Virus record (IMG/VR): IMGVR_UViG_3300034062_004652
Span: 1 to 36,362 of that record
DNA length: 36,362 bases
Strand: one strand, 5' to 3'
Source of the DNA: a virus
The position numbers were made by a program, and so were the translations under genes. Below the pieces are notes generated by a model. The model worked only from the letters and a program-made list of their open reading frames with translations, had not been told where the DNA came from and searched no databases. This document shows, in pieces, positions 17,790 to 26,060 of this stretch (its first letter is position 1; each line of letters begins with the position of its first letter).

Positions 17790-17823
17790 GGTATCCTCGA
17801 AGTATACTATATCGCTACGAAAA

Positions 17824-17853
17824 AGCCCTCAATACATTATATGCACGAGGGCT
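17824..17853 (-). promoter_or_regulatory. Inverted repeat around the -10 box (operator or terminator)
   Basis: AGCCCTC/GAGGGCT arms separated by 16 nt. Read on the minus strand the 3' arm is followed by TTTTT, so it could terminate upstream transcripts. The -10 box of the subtilase promoter lies in the loop, so it may instead be a repressor operator. Confidence 0.6.
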
Positions 17854-17864
17854 AAAAGAGTCAA
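17836..17864 (-). promoter_or_regulatory. Sigma-70-type promoter for the subtilase gene
   Basis: Minus-strand TTGACT, 17-nt spacer, TATAAT. The -35 box is at 17859-17864 and the -10 box at 17836-17841. Transcription would start near 17829, about 40 nt before the protease ATG. This matches the consensus closely and is the only strong internal promoter I recognise. Confidence 0.7.
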
Positions 17865-17928
17865 GTGTATTAGCGATTTAATATACGGTCAGGATACTAC
17901 TTTTTAAAATATCATAGATACTTTAGTA

Positions 17929-17958
17929 TTCTTAAAAAGCTCGTAGAGTTTTTAAGAA
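17929..17958 (-). ncRNA. Bulged triloop hairpin H1
   Basis: TTCTTAAAAAGCTC-GTA-GAGTTTTTAAGAA: a long stem with a single unpaired G and a 3-nt loop. It lies 7 nt beyond the stop of the 46-aa membrane protein gene. It belongs to a family of four related hairpins in the window (see 26099, 26857, 27022). An RNA element in the 3' untranslated region is inferred. Confidence 0.65.
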
Positions 17959-17965
17959 CACTGTT

Positions 17966-18106
17966 TTAGAAAACATATCTTATTAAATCTATTATCTTCC
18001 ATATAGCTAATGGAACAATAATAATAGATAAAATACATAAACCAATTATTATATTGGCTAGTGTATTAAAAACAATATCCAAAGATTTAAATTGATCGGA
18101 ATCCAT
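17966..18106 (-). CDS. Small single-TM protein (46 aa)
   Basis: A short gene in the gap before the subtilase. GAAGGA lies several nt before ATG. The protein begins MDSDQFKSLDIVFNTLANI, has a TM segment (IIIGLCILSIIIVPLAIW) and ends KIIDLIRYVF. It looks paralogous to the 60-aa protein at 16676-16858, and both follow a copy of the 51-bp repeat. It is followed by hairpin H1. A membrane or lysis-accessory function is inferred. Confidence 0.65.
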   Translation of the reverse strand: MDSDQFKSLDIVFNTLANIIIGLCILSIIIVPLAIWKIIDLIRYVF

Positions 18107-18142
18107 TATTTTTTTCCTTCAAAGTGTTAGGCATGTAACATT

Positions 18143-18193
18143 TAGGTATGTTTTATAAAAACATCAAAGATGTTTTTAAAAACATTTAGTCTG
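18143..18193. repeat. 51-bp direct repeat, copy 2 (hairpin at gene 3' end)
   Basis: Identical to 16791-16841. Here the first bases of the repeat supply the stop codon of the 78-aa gene (GCAGACTAA), and the hairpin forms the 3' end of that gene. The frame that is coding in copy 1 soon meets a stop here. Confidence 0.9.
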
Positions 18194-18422
18194 CTTCATA
18201 ACGAGCGTGTAGGTGTAATTCATCAAAGTAAAAAACAAATGATTCTTTTTTTAAAGAAAACAATGTTCTATTGATTTGAATTTCTTTTGGAAATTTATCA
18301 CTACTTGCTTTTTTATAAGAAATAGTATAATCAATAGATTCACCATTCACGTAAAAATGCATAGTGTGTTTTACTAAAAAACTTTCGGGATTTTCAGAAA
18401 ACATTTCGGATAGTTTTACCAT
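18186..18422 (-). CDS. Hypothetical protein (78 aa)
   Basis: AAGGTG lies 6 nt before the ATG and the start overlaps the terminase stop by 7 nt. The protein is a mixed alpha/beta sequence: MVKLSEMFSENPESFLVKHT, a strand pair (MHFYVNGESIDYTISYKK) and FVFYFDELHLHARYEAD. No family is recognised. Its last codons and stop come from the 51-bp repeat, suggesting that insertion of the repeat truncated or reshaped the C-terminus. Confidence 0.6.
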   Translation of the reverse strand: MVKLSEMFSENPESFLVKHTMHFYVNGESIDYTISYKKASSDKFPKEIQINRTLFSLKKESFVFYFDELHLHARYEAD

Positions 18423-20599
18423 TTGTTCACCTTATTTTGTTGTGAAGCCATATACTCTTTCATGTCCATTGTTTTCTTATGAGCAATAGATTTCATATGA
18501 CAACCTAATCTAAAAAATAGAGCTGTACAACCAACTGAATTATCTAGATATTCGTTGTCTTTACCATATTGATCTGTCCATTCATCAACGTAACGATCTT
18601 CTTTTTCAAAATACATTTTAGTAACAAATTCGTTAGTTAAATGTTCTGAATATAAAAGATGGTCACTAGATAATTTAGGTGCATACAATCTATAGCTGCC
18701 GGGACTTCCTGGGACGGTAACGAATCCTTTATGAATAAATGATTTCATAAAGTTAGTATCAATCTTTAGAAGTGGCATAGTATTATCGGATGTGATTGTA
18801 CTATAACAATGAAAGTGTTTTTCTCTTTCATTACTAATAACTTCCATCATAGGTTTATCTTTTGCTTTGTAAGATACCCCTTGAGTTGCTATTAACAATG
18901 AACGATGTTGACTTTCTCTCATTGCTGATAGAACACTATCCATTTCCCAGTTAATGTCTACACCTATAAGTCTGTGATAAAATTTAGCTCCTTCTTCTCT
19001 AGTGTATTGAGTACCAGCAATTATTGGTATTAAATCTTTAACTGCTTGATAAATCATAAGTCGTGTATCTTCTCGATTTATGTTTGGATAAAATCTAGCT
19101 AAAGTATTGTAGATGTTTTTCTTAGTCCACATAGATGTTTCTTGTGGAGGCCAAGTTCCATAATCAATAATATTAGGTTCAATCATTAATCCAGAACTCA
19201 TAGTAACGTAACTAAGAAAATCTTTATTACAGTCAATATGAGTTACTATAAACATATGATTTGATGGGAAGCTATACCTGGGTAGGTGACTTATTCTACC
19301 TAAGATTTGATCTTGAGTTGCTTTAATAGCATCTTCAGATATACTATCTTCACCTAAAATACATTGACATTCATACATGAAGGCTTCTTCACCTTCTTCA
19401 AAATAGATTGTCATAGCATGTTGGGTAGCAGATAATTCTATACTATCTTCTGATTCCCAATCATAAGCCCATTCCCAAGAAGGTATTGCTCCTTCATGAA
19501 GTATTTCATAATTTTCTCTAACAAACTCTCTAGCACGTATTTGTGCTCTTTCTCTTTCTCCTTCTACTTCTTTATTAAAATTTAAAAGAATAGCACCATA
19601 TTCTTCCCAAAGATTCATATTCTTTGGCATTTGAATCATCATAGAGTATTTAGCTACTTCCCATGAGGGTTCTTTAAGAATAAAATGTGAAGCTACGTCA
19701 CCACGACTATTAGGTGTAATTGTTAAAATACATCTAACTTTTTTAGTATGACTACCACTAAACAAAGCTGATCGTTTGATAGTTCTAGCAATACGATTTG
19801 ATACTGTAGGTGATAGAGCATCTTTGTCTGTTTGAATATCATCTAACAAAATAAAATCTGGTCTAACACCACGACCTGCTTCTTCACCAGCTTTAATTCT
19901 AGAAGAAAGACCTCGGATATTATCTTTGGTCTTAACTAGAATACGAGCACCACTAGCTATTTCTCCTGGGACGATGGGAAACACAATAGAGTCACGAGTC
20001 ATATCTATCTTGGTTGGGTTACCATTGATATTTTGTGCTGGTGCTCTTTGTGGTTTACCTTCAACTCCTTTGAAGCAAGCTATAACAGTAGGGTAGAGTC
20101 TAGCTAGTGCATTATTACTTGTAAGTTCTGTGATAATCTGTTCCATAATTTCAATAGACTTATCAAGTGCTGATGAAACTATAAGACAGAATTTAATATC
20201 ACCTTGAAGAATACCAAGTAATACTTGATTAACTGCACGACTAGTTTTAGCAAAACCACGAGGTTCTGCTTGAACTAACTTACCTCTACCTTGAACTATC
20301 TTTTGAAATCTACGAACAGCTTTCTGTTGTTCTTCCCCATAAGGTTTAACACCTGTACTCATTGGAAATAGCTTTTGGTGGGCAAGAACATAATCAGTAC
20401 GATATAGTTCTCGTTCAGCTAACATTTCTTCTGAGATAGGGAACAAAGGTATTAAGCTGTGTTCGCCTACTTGTTTGTAGTTTCTAACTGTTCTTTCGTC
20501 AACTTGGTAATTTAGAAGACTAATATCTTTGATATACTTTGCTACATCGACTACTTCTCCTGTATCTTCAAATTCACCAAAAGGATCTAGTTTAGCCAT
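18416..20599 (-). CDS. Terminase large subunit
   Basis: The DNA packaging motor. AGGAG lies 5 nt before the second of two adjacent ATGs (20599), preferred over 20602. The ATPase domain shows a deviant Walker A (QAEPRGFAKTSRA, about residues 111-123) and Walker B with catalytic acid (DFILLDDIQTD, about 249-259). The C-terminal nuclease domain has acidic clusters (VTHIDCNKDF; IGVDINWEMDSV). The length, about 727 aa, is long for the family. It lies directly after the primase-helicase gene and far from the portal gene, which is 14 kb downstream. Confidence 0.85.
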   Translation of the reverse strand: MAKLDPFGEFEDTGEVVDVAKYIKDISLLNYQVDERTVRNYKQVGEHSLIPLFPISEEMLAERELYRTDYVLAHQKLFPMSTGVKPYGEEQQKAVRRFQKIVQGRGKLVQAEPRGFAKTSRAVNQVLLGILQGDIKFCLIVSSALDKSIEIMEQIITELTSNNALARLYPTVIACFKGVEGKPQRAPAQNINGNPTKIDMTRDSIVFPIVPGEIASGARILVKTKDNIRGLSSRIKAGEEAGRGVRPDFILLDDIQTDKDALSPTVSNRIARTIKRSALFSGSHTKKVRCILTITPNSRGDVASHFILKEPSWEVAKYSMMIQMPKNMNLWEEYGAILLNFNKEVEGERERAQIRAREFVRENYEILHEGAIPSWEWAYDWESEDSIELSATQHAMTIYFEEGEEAFMYECQCILGEDSISEDAIKATQDQILGRISHLPRYSFPSNHMFIVTHIDCNKDFLSYVTMSSGLMIEPNIIDYGTWPPQETSMWTKKNIYNTLARFYPNINREDTRLMIYQAVKDLIPIIAGTQYTREEGAKFYHRLIGVDINWEMDSVLSAMRESQHRSLLIATQGVSYKAKDKPMMEVISNEREKHFHCYSTITSDNTMPLLKIDTNFMKSFIHKGFVTVPGSPGSYRLYAPKLSSDHLLYSEHLTNEFVTKMYFEKEDRYVDEWTDQYGKDNEYLDNSVGCTALFFRLGCHMKSIAHKKTMDMKEYMASQQNKVNKW

Positions 20600-20607
20600 C
20601 ATGACTC

Positions 20608-22626
20608 CTATTCATAAATTATGTGCTGAAGGTCGTTAGCATAAACTCTTTTGAGTCTCCATTTAGTTGTTGCTCTACCTACTGTGTTAGTTTGAACTTT
20701 GATTCCTTCGATAAGATCAAGAGCAACTAAGTCAGCTAGTTCTAGAGTACAACGCTCAAATGGCATCTTAGCTAATTCTACTAATTCATCACGACTACGA
20801 TATTCTTCTCCACACATCCATTTTACAATTCTCATACGGTAAGAGGTCATATCCATAATATCTCTAGTTACTTTACAAACTAAATTGTGAACACGTTCAT
20901 CTGGTTTCTTGAGGTTAAGAACTGTACTAGCACACATATAAAGTTTTGCTATTTGTCCAATAAGACGAGCAGAAACTTCTACAATAGGTCTAGAACTAAT
21001 ATCTTTACTACCAAACTTTTCTCGGTCAACTTTAGTTCTCATAGTTGATGCAAGCCTAGCCCAAGTTAGAATGTTATTTTGTGATCGAGCATCTAGTTGA
21101 GTCATAGGATCTCTAGCCATTAGATGTTCAATAAAACCTTTACCAGCAGCAATAATAGAACTATCCGCAGGAGTTCCTGAGGGGTCGCCTGCCATAGTAA
21201 TAGACTTAGCTAACATGATCTCTTCTATCTTTACACGATCTTGTTCTGATAACTCCAATTCGAAATCCAAGAATCGTTCACCTAAGAATGATTGATCGGA
21301 TCTCCGAATAACATAAGTACCCATTAGGATCATGGTTGATCTAATGTTGTGGTAATCGTTGGCTACTTTGTTTTTGTAGAATGTAGAACTATCTTTATCA
21401 TAGAAGTCTCGAAGTTCTGAAAAGATTTGTTCAATATTCTTTTGCTTTAACAAAGCATCAGCATCTTTAACGATTAGAGTTTTACCTGCAATCAAAGGAA
21501 CCAAAGATGCATCGCTATCACCTTCTTTATCTTTCCAACCAGAGAAGAGTCCAGTAAAAGTAGATTTGAGAACTACTTGGGTACTACCAGACATAGCTTT
21601 GGCAATACTCGTTTTTCCTGAGGAGGGAGCACCAATTAATCTGATCCATATTTGTTCTCCTTCTACTTTGATCGAGTAAATTGAAGACAGTACAAGAAGC
21701 ATTGCCATTTCCATGCATGGTGTTGTATAATATTTTTCTTTGTATCTATCAATGAGTTGCTCAAAGTTGACGATAGAAGTATCGGCAGCAATATGATCTA
21801 CTGTTGTCTTAGTAACAACTAGATCTTCTGGTGCTTCATATTCTACAATTAGATCACGAAGTTTATTATAAGAACCTCTACCCCATTCTGCGTAGTGATC
21901 GCTAACATCATATCCGGCTTTCTTTTCTTCTGGCCATTTAACATAACTGATAGATTTAGGTTTGGATGGGTGATTAGCAATGTATTTAGTAATAACTCTG
22001 TCACGACCTGTACGACCAGCTTCGTCTTTGTCGTAAAAAAATACTATGTCTCTACCTGCAAAAACATCACACCAATGAGGCTTCCATACCGATGCTCCTG
22101 GGACACCGATTGGAGTTATGTCTTGGTTACTTAGTATAGCATTGGCTGCTATTCTATCCCAATGTCCTTCGAAGATCCATATAGTATCTTTAGGATCTTC
22201 TTCCCAATTCATAAGACTGTGTTCTATACGAGGAGAACACATAACTACAAATTTACCTTCACTATTACGGACAGCTTTGTAAAGATTACTGAGAGATCCG
22301 TTTTTGAAAGTGGGTATTAAATAAGATCCGTTAAGTGGATTAAACTTAACACCAGCAGCAGACATTGCACTAAAAGGGAGTTGTCTAATAGCTGCAAGTT
22401 CTGTTGCTGCTCTTGTTGCTGTGTCAAGACTAGCATAAAATTTACGAAGAAATTCTATTGGGTTGCCTCTTTCACCACATACTTTACAATCCCACATTTC
22501 TGTTTCTGGGTGAAAGAAGAAATGTTTTTCTTTACCACACAGAGGACAGTCGGTGAGTAAATTATTGCCAGCAGGAACTGCTGCACTATTACTATGAAAT
22601 TCAAATAATGATTTTGGTCGATCCAT
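20608..22626 (-). CDS. DNA primase-helicase (zinc ribbon, TOPRIM, P-loop)
   Basis: A 672-aa replication protein. The zinc ribbon has C27, C30, C47 and C50 (CPLCG and CKVCG). The TOPRIM domain shows the Glu in WIFEGHWD (E153) and the DxD in FFYDKDEAG (D199, D201). A P-loop ATPase follows with GAPSSGKTS (332-340) and Walker B-like LIVKDAD (about 384-390). A winged-helix-like tail (RSRDELVELAKMPFERC) ends the protein. The ATPase resembles AAA+ modules more than DnaB-type helicases, so helicase action is inferred. It lies between polymerase and terminase. Confidence 0.8.
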   Translation of the reverse strand: MDRPKSLFEFHSNSAAVPAGNNLLTDCPLCGKEKHFFFHPETEMWDCKVCGERGNPIEFLRKFYASLDTATRAATELAAIRQLPFSAMSAAGVKFNPLNGSYLIPTFKNGSLSNLYKAVRNSEGKFVVMCSPRIEHSLMNWEEDPKDTIWIFEGHWDRIAANAILSNQDITPIGVPGASVWKPHWCDVFAGRDIVFFYDKDEAGRTGRDRVITKYIANHPSKPKSISYVKWPEEKKAGYDVSDHYAEWGRGSYNKLRDLIVEYEAPEDLVVTKTTVDHIAADTSIVNFEQLIDRYKEKYYTTPCMEMAMLLVLSSIYSIKVEGEQIWIRLIGAPSSGKTSIAKAMSGSTQVVLKSTFTGLFSGWKDKEGDSDASLVPLIAGKTLIVKDADALLKQKNIEQIFSELRDFYDKDSSTFYKNKVANDYHNIRSTMILMGTYVIRRSDQSFLGERFLDFELELSEQDRVKIEEIMLAKSITMAGDPSGTPADSSIIAAGKGFIEHLMARDPMTQLDARSQNNILTWARLASTMRTKVDREKFGSKDISSRPIVEVSARLIGQIAKLYMCASTVLNLKKPDERVHNLVCKVTRDIMDMTSYRMRIVKWMCGEEYRSRDELVELAKMPFERCTLELADLVALDLIEGIKVQTNTVGRATTKWRLKRVYANDLQHIIYE

Positions 22627-22651
22627 GAATATATTTTCTTGTCAGAGATTT

Positions 22652-24544
22652 TTATAAAATATTGTCAATCAGTGGTTTATCTTGTGGGTTGTAAAGTAGC
22701 TCATAAGTTGCACCACATGTACCAAGATATTTAAGACCTGCATCTTCTATGCAAGCAATCTTAGCGGCAATGATTTCTGGCAGTTGAGGTATGATAGAGA
22801 CTTCAGTATCAAGACCGTCATGGACTTGACTATTCATATGGCAATCGTATCTGTTGTAAAGTGGATGACGATACCAAGCAAGCATAGCTTCACCCATAAT
22901 CCAACCAGCACTACCTTGAACATAAAAGTTTGCAGCTTTGTATGGTTCATTTGGTGGTACTGATAGACGATATCCACCCATTGTACTTACACCAAAGTGC
23001 TTATGTCTGCTAAAATTTTCTTCACACATCTTTGCTCTACTAAGTGTAAACTCTCTAATGCCAGGGAGTTCTTTATCGATAATAGCACAATAGTTTCTGT
23101 CTGTCTTTCCTCCATGATAAGTGTTATTTGTTTTTGAATCTGTTGCTCCGTAAATACGTGCAAAGTTACCCGCTTTGACATTTTTATAGCATTCTAATAT
23201 AGAGATAACATCTTGAGTCCAGGATGATTTTGGAACACTAGAAGCTGCTGCATATAACGAATATTCATCAGGGAAAATGAGACTCATGATAAATTGATGA
23301 ACAGATTTACCTGATTCAAAAATATCAATGAGTTTGCGATTACCTACACTATATGCCCATATACATAATTCTATGTTCACCATATCCGTACAGATCCACA
23401 CTTTTCCTGGGGGTGGACCAAATAAGGATTTGATTAGTCTATTTACATTCTGGTCATTAGGTGATGAAGATGATTGACGAGTTTCACGAGTACCTGTGAT
23501 ATTAAGATTTGAGTGAGTACGGCTGTCTCCAATAGTCCAATGAAGGTATGCAATACAATCATTAGCTTTCTTTTGAGCACGCTTGTATTTATCTAATTCT
23601 TCGAGAGCAGGGATGTTGTGTATATCTTGATAGTATTTAATTGTTTCTTTAGAAGTAGATGGTTTACCATTATCAGTTCTACGATCAATTGGAATGTCAA
23701 GACGATTATGAAGAAAGTCTACTAAGTGATCTGGCTTATTAGGGTCAAATCTATAAGTAATACCACTAGCAGATTTCATAATCTGACGAGATTTTTCCAT
23801 GATTCTTTGGTAATGATCGAGGGCTTTAGTAGCTTTATCTCTATCAAAGAACCTTCCTGTTGTTTGAATCTCATAAGATACTTCTAAAAGATCAGCACGG
23901 GTACGGTATTGATTCCAAAGACCAGCAGATATAATAGCAGGCTTAAAGATCTTCCATAAACAGATAGTTCTATGAACGTCTTTAAGAGCATATATTCTAC
24001 AAAGTTCAGGAGCTAACCAGTAATCTAGCTTAGACCAAGGAGTAGTTTTAGATGCACCAGGAAAGTGAGGATGACGAAATCTAGCAATATCTCTACCCTT
24101 AGGTGAGTTTCTTTCACGAACTACAGCAGCCTGTAAATCTTTTTCATCATCATCAGGGAATCCAAGATATTCAAATGCTAGATCTTTAAGACCAAGAGTA
24201 CGACCTACTAGTTTATGTTCTGTTGTTTTCTTTGCAGAGTTAACACAGTGAGCAGCAACTAGAGTATCTTCTATCTTAGACCAAAAAGATGAAATAGATA
24301 TACCAATAGACCACAAGGCTCTCATATCAAAAGTTGTATTATGAAATACGATACTACTTGCATTATCCATAACCTGTTGAGCAGAAGCTAGCACATAATC
24401 ATCCCAGTAAACTTCACGAGTTTTAGGATCAACTTCTCCTTCCCAACACCATTCATGAGTACCATTACAAGCAGTAATCATAAATGGTTTACATCCATGA
24501 AAGAAATCTGGTCCTGTAGTTTCAGTATCAACTGCTAGAATCAT
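22652..24544 (-). CDS. Family A DNA polymerase with 3'-5' exonuclease
   Basis: The start at 24544 (MILAVDTETTG) is chosen because the exonuclease Exo I motif begins there; an upstream in-frame ATG at 24586 adds 14 unrelated residues. Exo motifs: DTETTG, HNTTFD and a later Asp (LKDVHRTICLW). Polymerase motif A is CTDMVNIELCIWAY (canonical DYSQIE), motif B KAGNFARIYG, motif C SQVHDGLDTEV. Motif C has Gly where Glu is usual. The length of 630 aa is normal for phage Pol A. It is the probable replicative polymerase. It overlaps the preceding gene by 17 nt. Confidence 0.9.
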   Translation of the reverse strand: MILAVDTETTGPDFFHGCKPFMITACNGTHEWCWEGEVDPKTREVYWDDYVLASAQQVMDNASSIVFHNTTFDMRALWSIGISISSFWSKIEDTLVAAHCVNSAKKTTEHKLVGRTLGLKDLAFEYLGFPDDDEKDLQAAVVRERNSPKGRDIARFRHPHFPGASKTTPWSKLDYWLAPELCRIYALKDVHRTICLWKIFKPAIISAGLWNQYRTRADLLEVSYEIQTTGRFFDRDKATKALDHYQRIMEKSRQIMKSASGITYRFDPNKPDHLVDFLHNRLDIPIDRRTDNGKPSTSKETIKYYQDIHNIPALEELDKYKRAQKKANDCIAYLHWTIGDSRTHSNLNITGTRETRQSSSSPNDQNVNRLIKSLFGPPPGKVWICTDMVNIELCIWAYSVGNRKLIDIFESGKSVHQFIMSLIFPDEYSLYAAASSVPKSSWTQDVISILECYKNVKAGNFARIYGATDSKTNNTYHGGKTDRNYCAIIDKELPGIREFTLSRAKMCEENFSRHKHFGVSTMGGYRLSVPPNEPYKAANFYVQGSAGWIMGEAMLAWYRHPLYNRYDCHMNSQVHDGLDTEVSIIPQLPEIIAAKIACIEDAGLKYLGTCGATYELLYNPQDKPLIDNIL

Positions 24545-24734
24545 TTGGTTTTGCTTTAAGATGAAAAGAACGATTTCTAAGTTCAATTAATTTATATCCG
24601 TAACTATGAGTTTCCCATAATTCTCTGACTAATTTAATGCAAGCATCAGCTTCTTTAAATTTACGGCTATCAATTAAGTTAATAATATATTCTTTTTGTT
24701 TAATAAGAATAAAATCAAATTCTTCAGAAGTCAT
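24528..24734 (-). CDS. Small helical protein (68 aa)
   Basis: A mostly helical, charged protein starting MTSEEFDFILIKQKEYIINL and ending in AKPNDSSS. Its coding overlaps the polymerase start by 17 nt and the RHH gene stop by 11 nt, a typical compact phage operon. No SD is obvious. No family recognised. It might be a small replication accessory factor because of its place beside the polymerase (context only). Confidence 0.6.
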   Translation of the reverse strand: MTSEEFDFILIKQKEYIINLIDSRKFKEADACIKLVRELWETHSYGYKLIELRNRSFHLKAKPNDSSS

Positions 24735-24915
24735 TGCTTATTCTTTCCCATTCTTCGTCTGTGATTTCTCTAGTTTTAGGAGGCTCTGGTAAAAGTGTTT
24801 CTTTTAATAGATGTACCATGTATTCATTTAGAGAGAGCTTTTTAAAGGCTGCTGCTCTTGTTGCATGTTGGTGAAGTTCTGGTGATAATCTAATTGTTAT
24901 TCGTTTTTCAGTCAT
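24724..24915 (-). CDS. Ribbon-helix-helix DNA-binding protein
   Basis: The start at 24915 (MTEKRITIRLSPELHQHATR) creates an ATGA overlap with the upstream gene and has AGGAG about 10 nt upstream. TEKRITIRLSPELH followed by two helices (AAAFKKLSLNEYMVHLLKE) is the classic RHH fold of Arc/ParD/HicB-type regulators. At 63 aa, the C-terminus is an acidic tail (TREITDEEWERISNDF). It probably binds DNA as a dimer and regulates phage transcription. No toxin gene is adjacent, so an antitoxin role is not supported. Confidence 0.75.
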   Translation of the reverse strand: MTEKRITIRLSPELHQHATRAAAFKKLSLNEYMVHLLKETLLPEPPKTREITDEEWERISNDF

Positions 24916-25295
24916 TGAAAAGTTTCTCCTGTAGCTAGTCGAGTGATAGGTGCTTTGGGTGAGGTAGCATCCCAAGCAGCTTGAGCATCTATTTTGGTAT
25001 TTAAAGACTTTATAGTTTCTAGCCTTTCTAGTTCTAATTGAGTGAAACAAAACCAAGCTACTTTAGCTAAGTGAGCTTCTGATCTGTCTCCTTCTTTCCA
25101 TAAGGCTAGATGAGTAAGAGCATGTTCAAGTCTTTCTTCTTGATATTCTTTATCACCTACTCCTTTTTTCCAATTATCTTTTCCATAGCGTAAACCTTCT
25201 ACAAAGATTTTACCAAGGGCAAAAAGAGAATGAAAAGGAATAAGAGATAAACCTGTGTTTACTTTATCTGATTTGGCTTTGAGTTCTTCTGACAT
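24912..25295 (-). CDS. dATP/dGTP diphosphohydrolase-like protein (DUF5664/MazZ-like)
   Basis: A 127-aa helical protein. It matches my recollection of the phage dATP/dGTP diphosphohydrolase (all-alpha NTP-PPase) pattern: KSDKVNTGLSLIPFHSL, GLRYGKDNWKKG, RLEHALTHLALWKEGD and AHLAKVAWFCFTQLE. The family hydrolyses dNTPs to dNMPs and PPi. Some members (MazZ) serve 2-aminoadenine (Z-genome) synthesis, but no PurZ is in this window. A strong SD (AGGAG, 6 nt before ATG) is present. Metal-binding acidic residues are only partly recognisable. Confidence 0.55.
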   Translation of the reverse strand: MSEELKAKSDKVNTGLSLIPFHSLFALGKIFVEGLRYGKDNWKKGVGDKEYQEERLEHALTHLALWKEGDRSEAHLAKVAWFCFTQLELERLETIKSLNTKIDAQAAWDATSPKAPITRLATGETFQ

Positions 25296-25353
25296 AATAA
25301 TCTCCTAGAATAAAAAGGGAGTCACCAATATCCCAATACCACTTTAAGGAACT

Positions 25354-25383
25354 TTGTAAAAGAAGAATGAAAGACTTTTACAA
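25354..25383 (-). terminator. Terminator-like hairpin after the CAP gene
   Basis: TTGTAAAAG/CTTTTACAA inverted repeat (25354-25362 and 25375-25383) with a 12-nt loop, 21 nt beyond the CAP gene stop. No long T tract follows on the minus strand, so efficiency is uncertain. Confidence 0.5.
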
Positions 25384-25403
25384 GCGTAGTGTATTTAGAA
25401 ACT

Positions 25404-26030
25404 TTATCGTCCTACACAGTATCCGTTTACACACTGAATGTCAGTGATGTAAGGCATGTTACGTCTGTGTCCTGGACTATTCATCCACATACGTACCGCA
25501 TCTTCTGGGGATGAAGCACCACTTGCTACGTTCTCGTATCCGATGTATGATCTATCATGATACATACGTCCTTCTCTTGCTAGACGGGTAGCAAATTCGA
25601 GAGAACCTTTAGCTGAATGAGCGGCAGCACCGATGACTGTACGGATCGGAGTACACTGTCCTGAACTACAGTCTGGAGCAGACATATAGACTGGCTCTGG
25701 AGTAGACATAGGAGCAGGAGCAGAGACTGGAGCAGAGGTAGATACAGACACCGGTGTTTGCATAAAACTAACGGTAGTAGTTTTAGAAAACACTTCAGAG
25801 CCTGCACAGGATGCTACTGCAAATGATCTTCCTCCACAAGATGCTACACCAAAAGAGGCAGCAGAGCCGCAGGATGCACGAGCAGAACCTATTCTTGATA
25901 GGATTCCTCCTCTGGCTGCAATTCTTTGGCCTACACGTGTTCTTGGTTGCCATGCAAAAGACGGAACAGCAGACACACATAGAATAGCTACCATAGCTAA
26001 GACGATACCGACAATTTTGTAACTTTTCAT
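25404..26030 (-). CDS. Secreted Cys-rich protein with partial CAP domain
   Basis: The start at 26030 is chosen from three adjacent ATGs because AAGGA lies 6 nt upstream. The protein has a signal peptide (MKSYKIVGIVLAMVAILCVS ending near SFA), a cysteine/glycine-rich stretch (ASCGSAASFGVASCGGRS), a Pro/Ser/Val linker and a C-terminal CAP-like region (YENVASGASSPEDAVRMW, NSPGHRRNM). Only about 80 residues match, less than a full CAP domain (around 120-150). CAP domains occur in secreted bacterial proteins. A role in envelope modification, lysis or superinfection is conceivable. Possible host acquisition. Confidence 0.75.
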   Translation of the reverse strand: MKSYKIVGIVLAMVAILCVSAVPSFAWQPRTRVGQRIAARGGILSRIGSARASCGSAASFGVASCGGRSFAVASCAGSEVFSKTTTVSFMQTPVSVSTSAPVSAPAPMSTPEPVYMSAPDCSSGQCTPIRTVIGAAAHSAKGSLEFATRLAREGRMYHDRSYIGYENVASGASSPEDAVRMWMNSPGHRRNMPYITDIQCVNGYCVGR

Positions 26031-26060
26031 CATCATTCCTTGAACTGAGGGGCAAAAGAA

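Noticed and set aside
24735-25056. Long 110-aa form of the RHH protein
   Set aside because: The upstream 47 residues are out-of-frame translation of the preceding gene. The ATGA-coupled start at 24915 with an SD begins exactly at the RHH fold.
24724-25295. RHH gene plus neighbour as a toxin-antitoxin pair
   Set aside because: The neighbour resembles a nucleotide diphosphohydrolase, not a toxin, and the pair lies in a replication operon.
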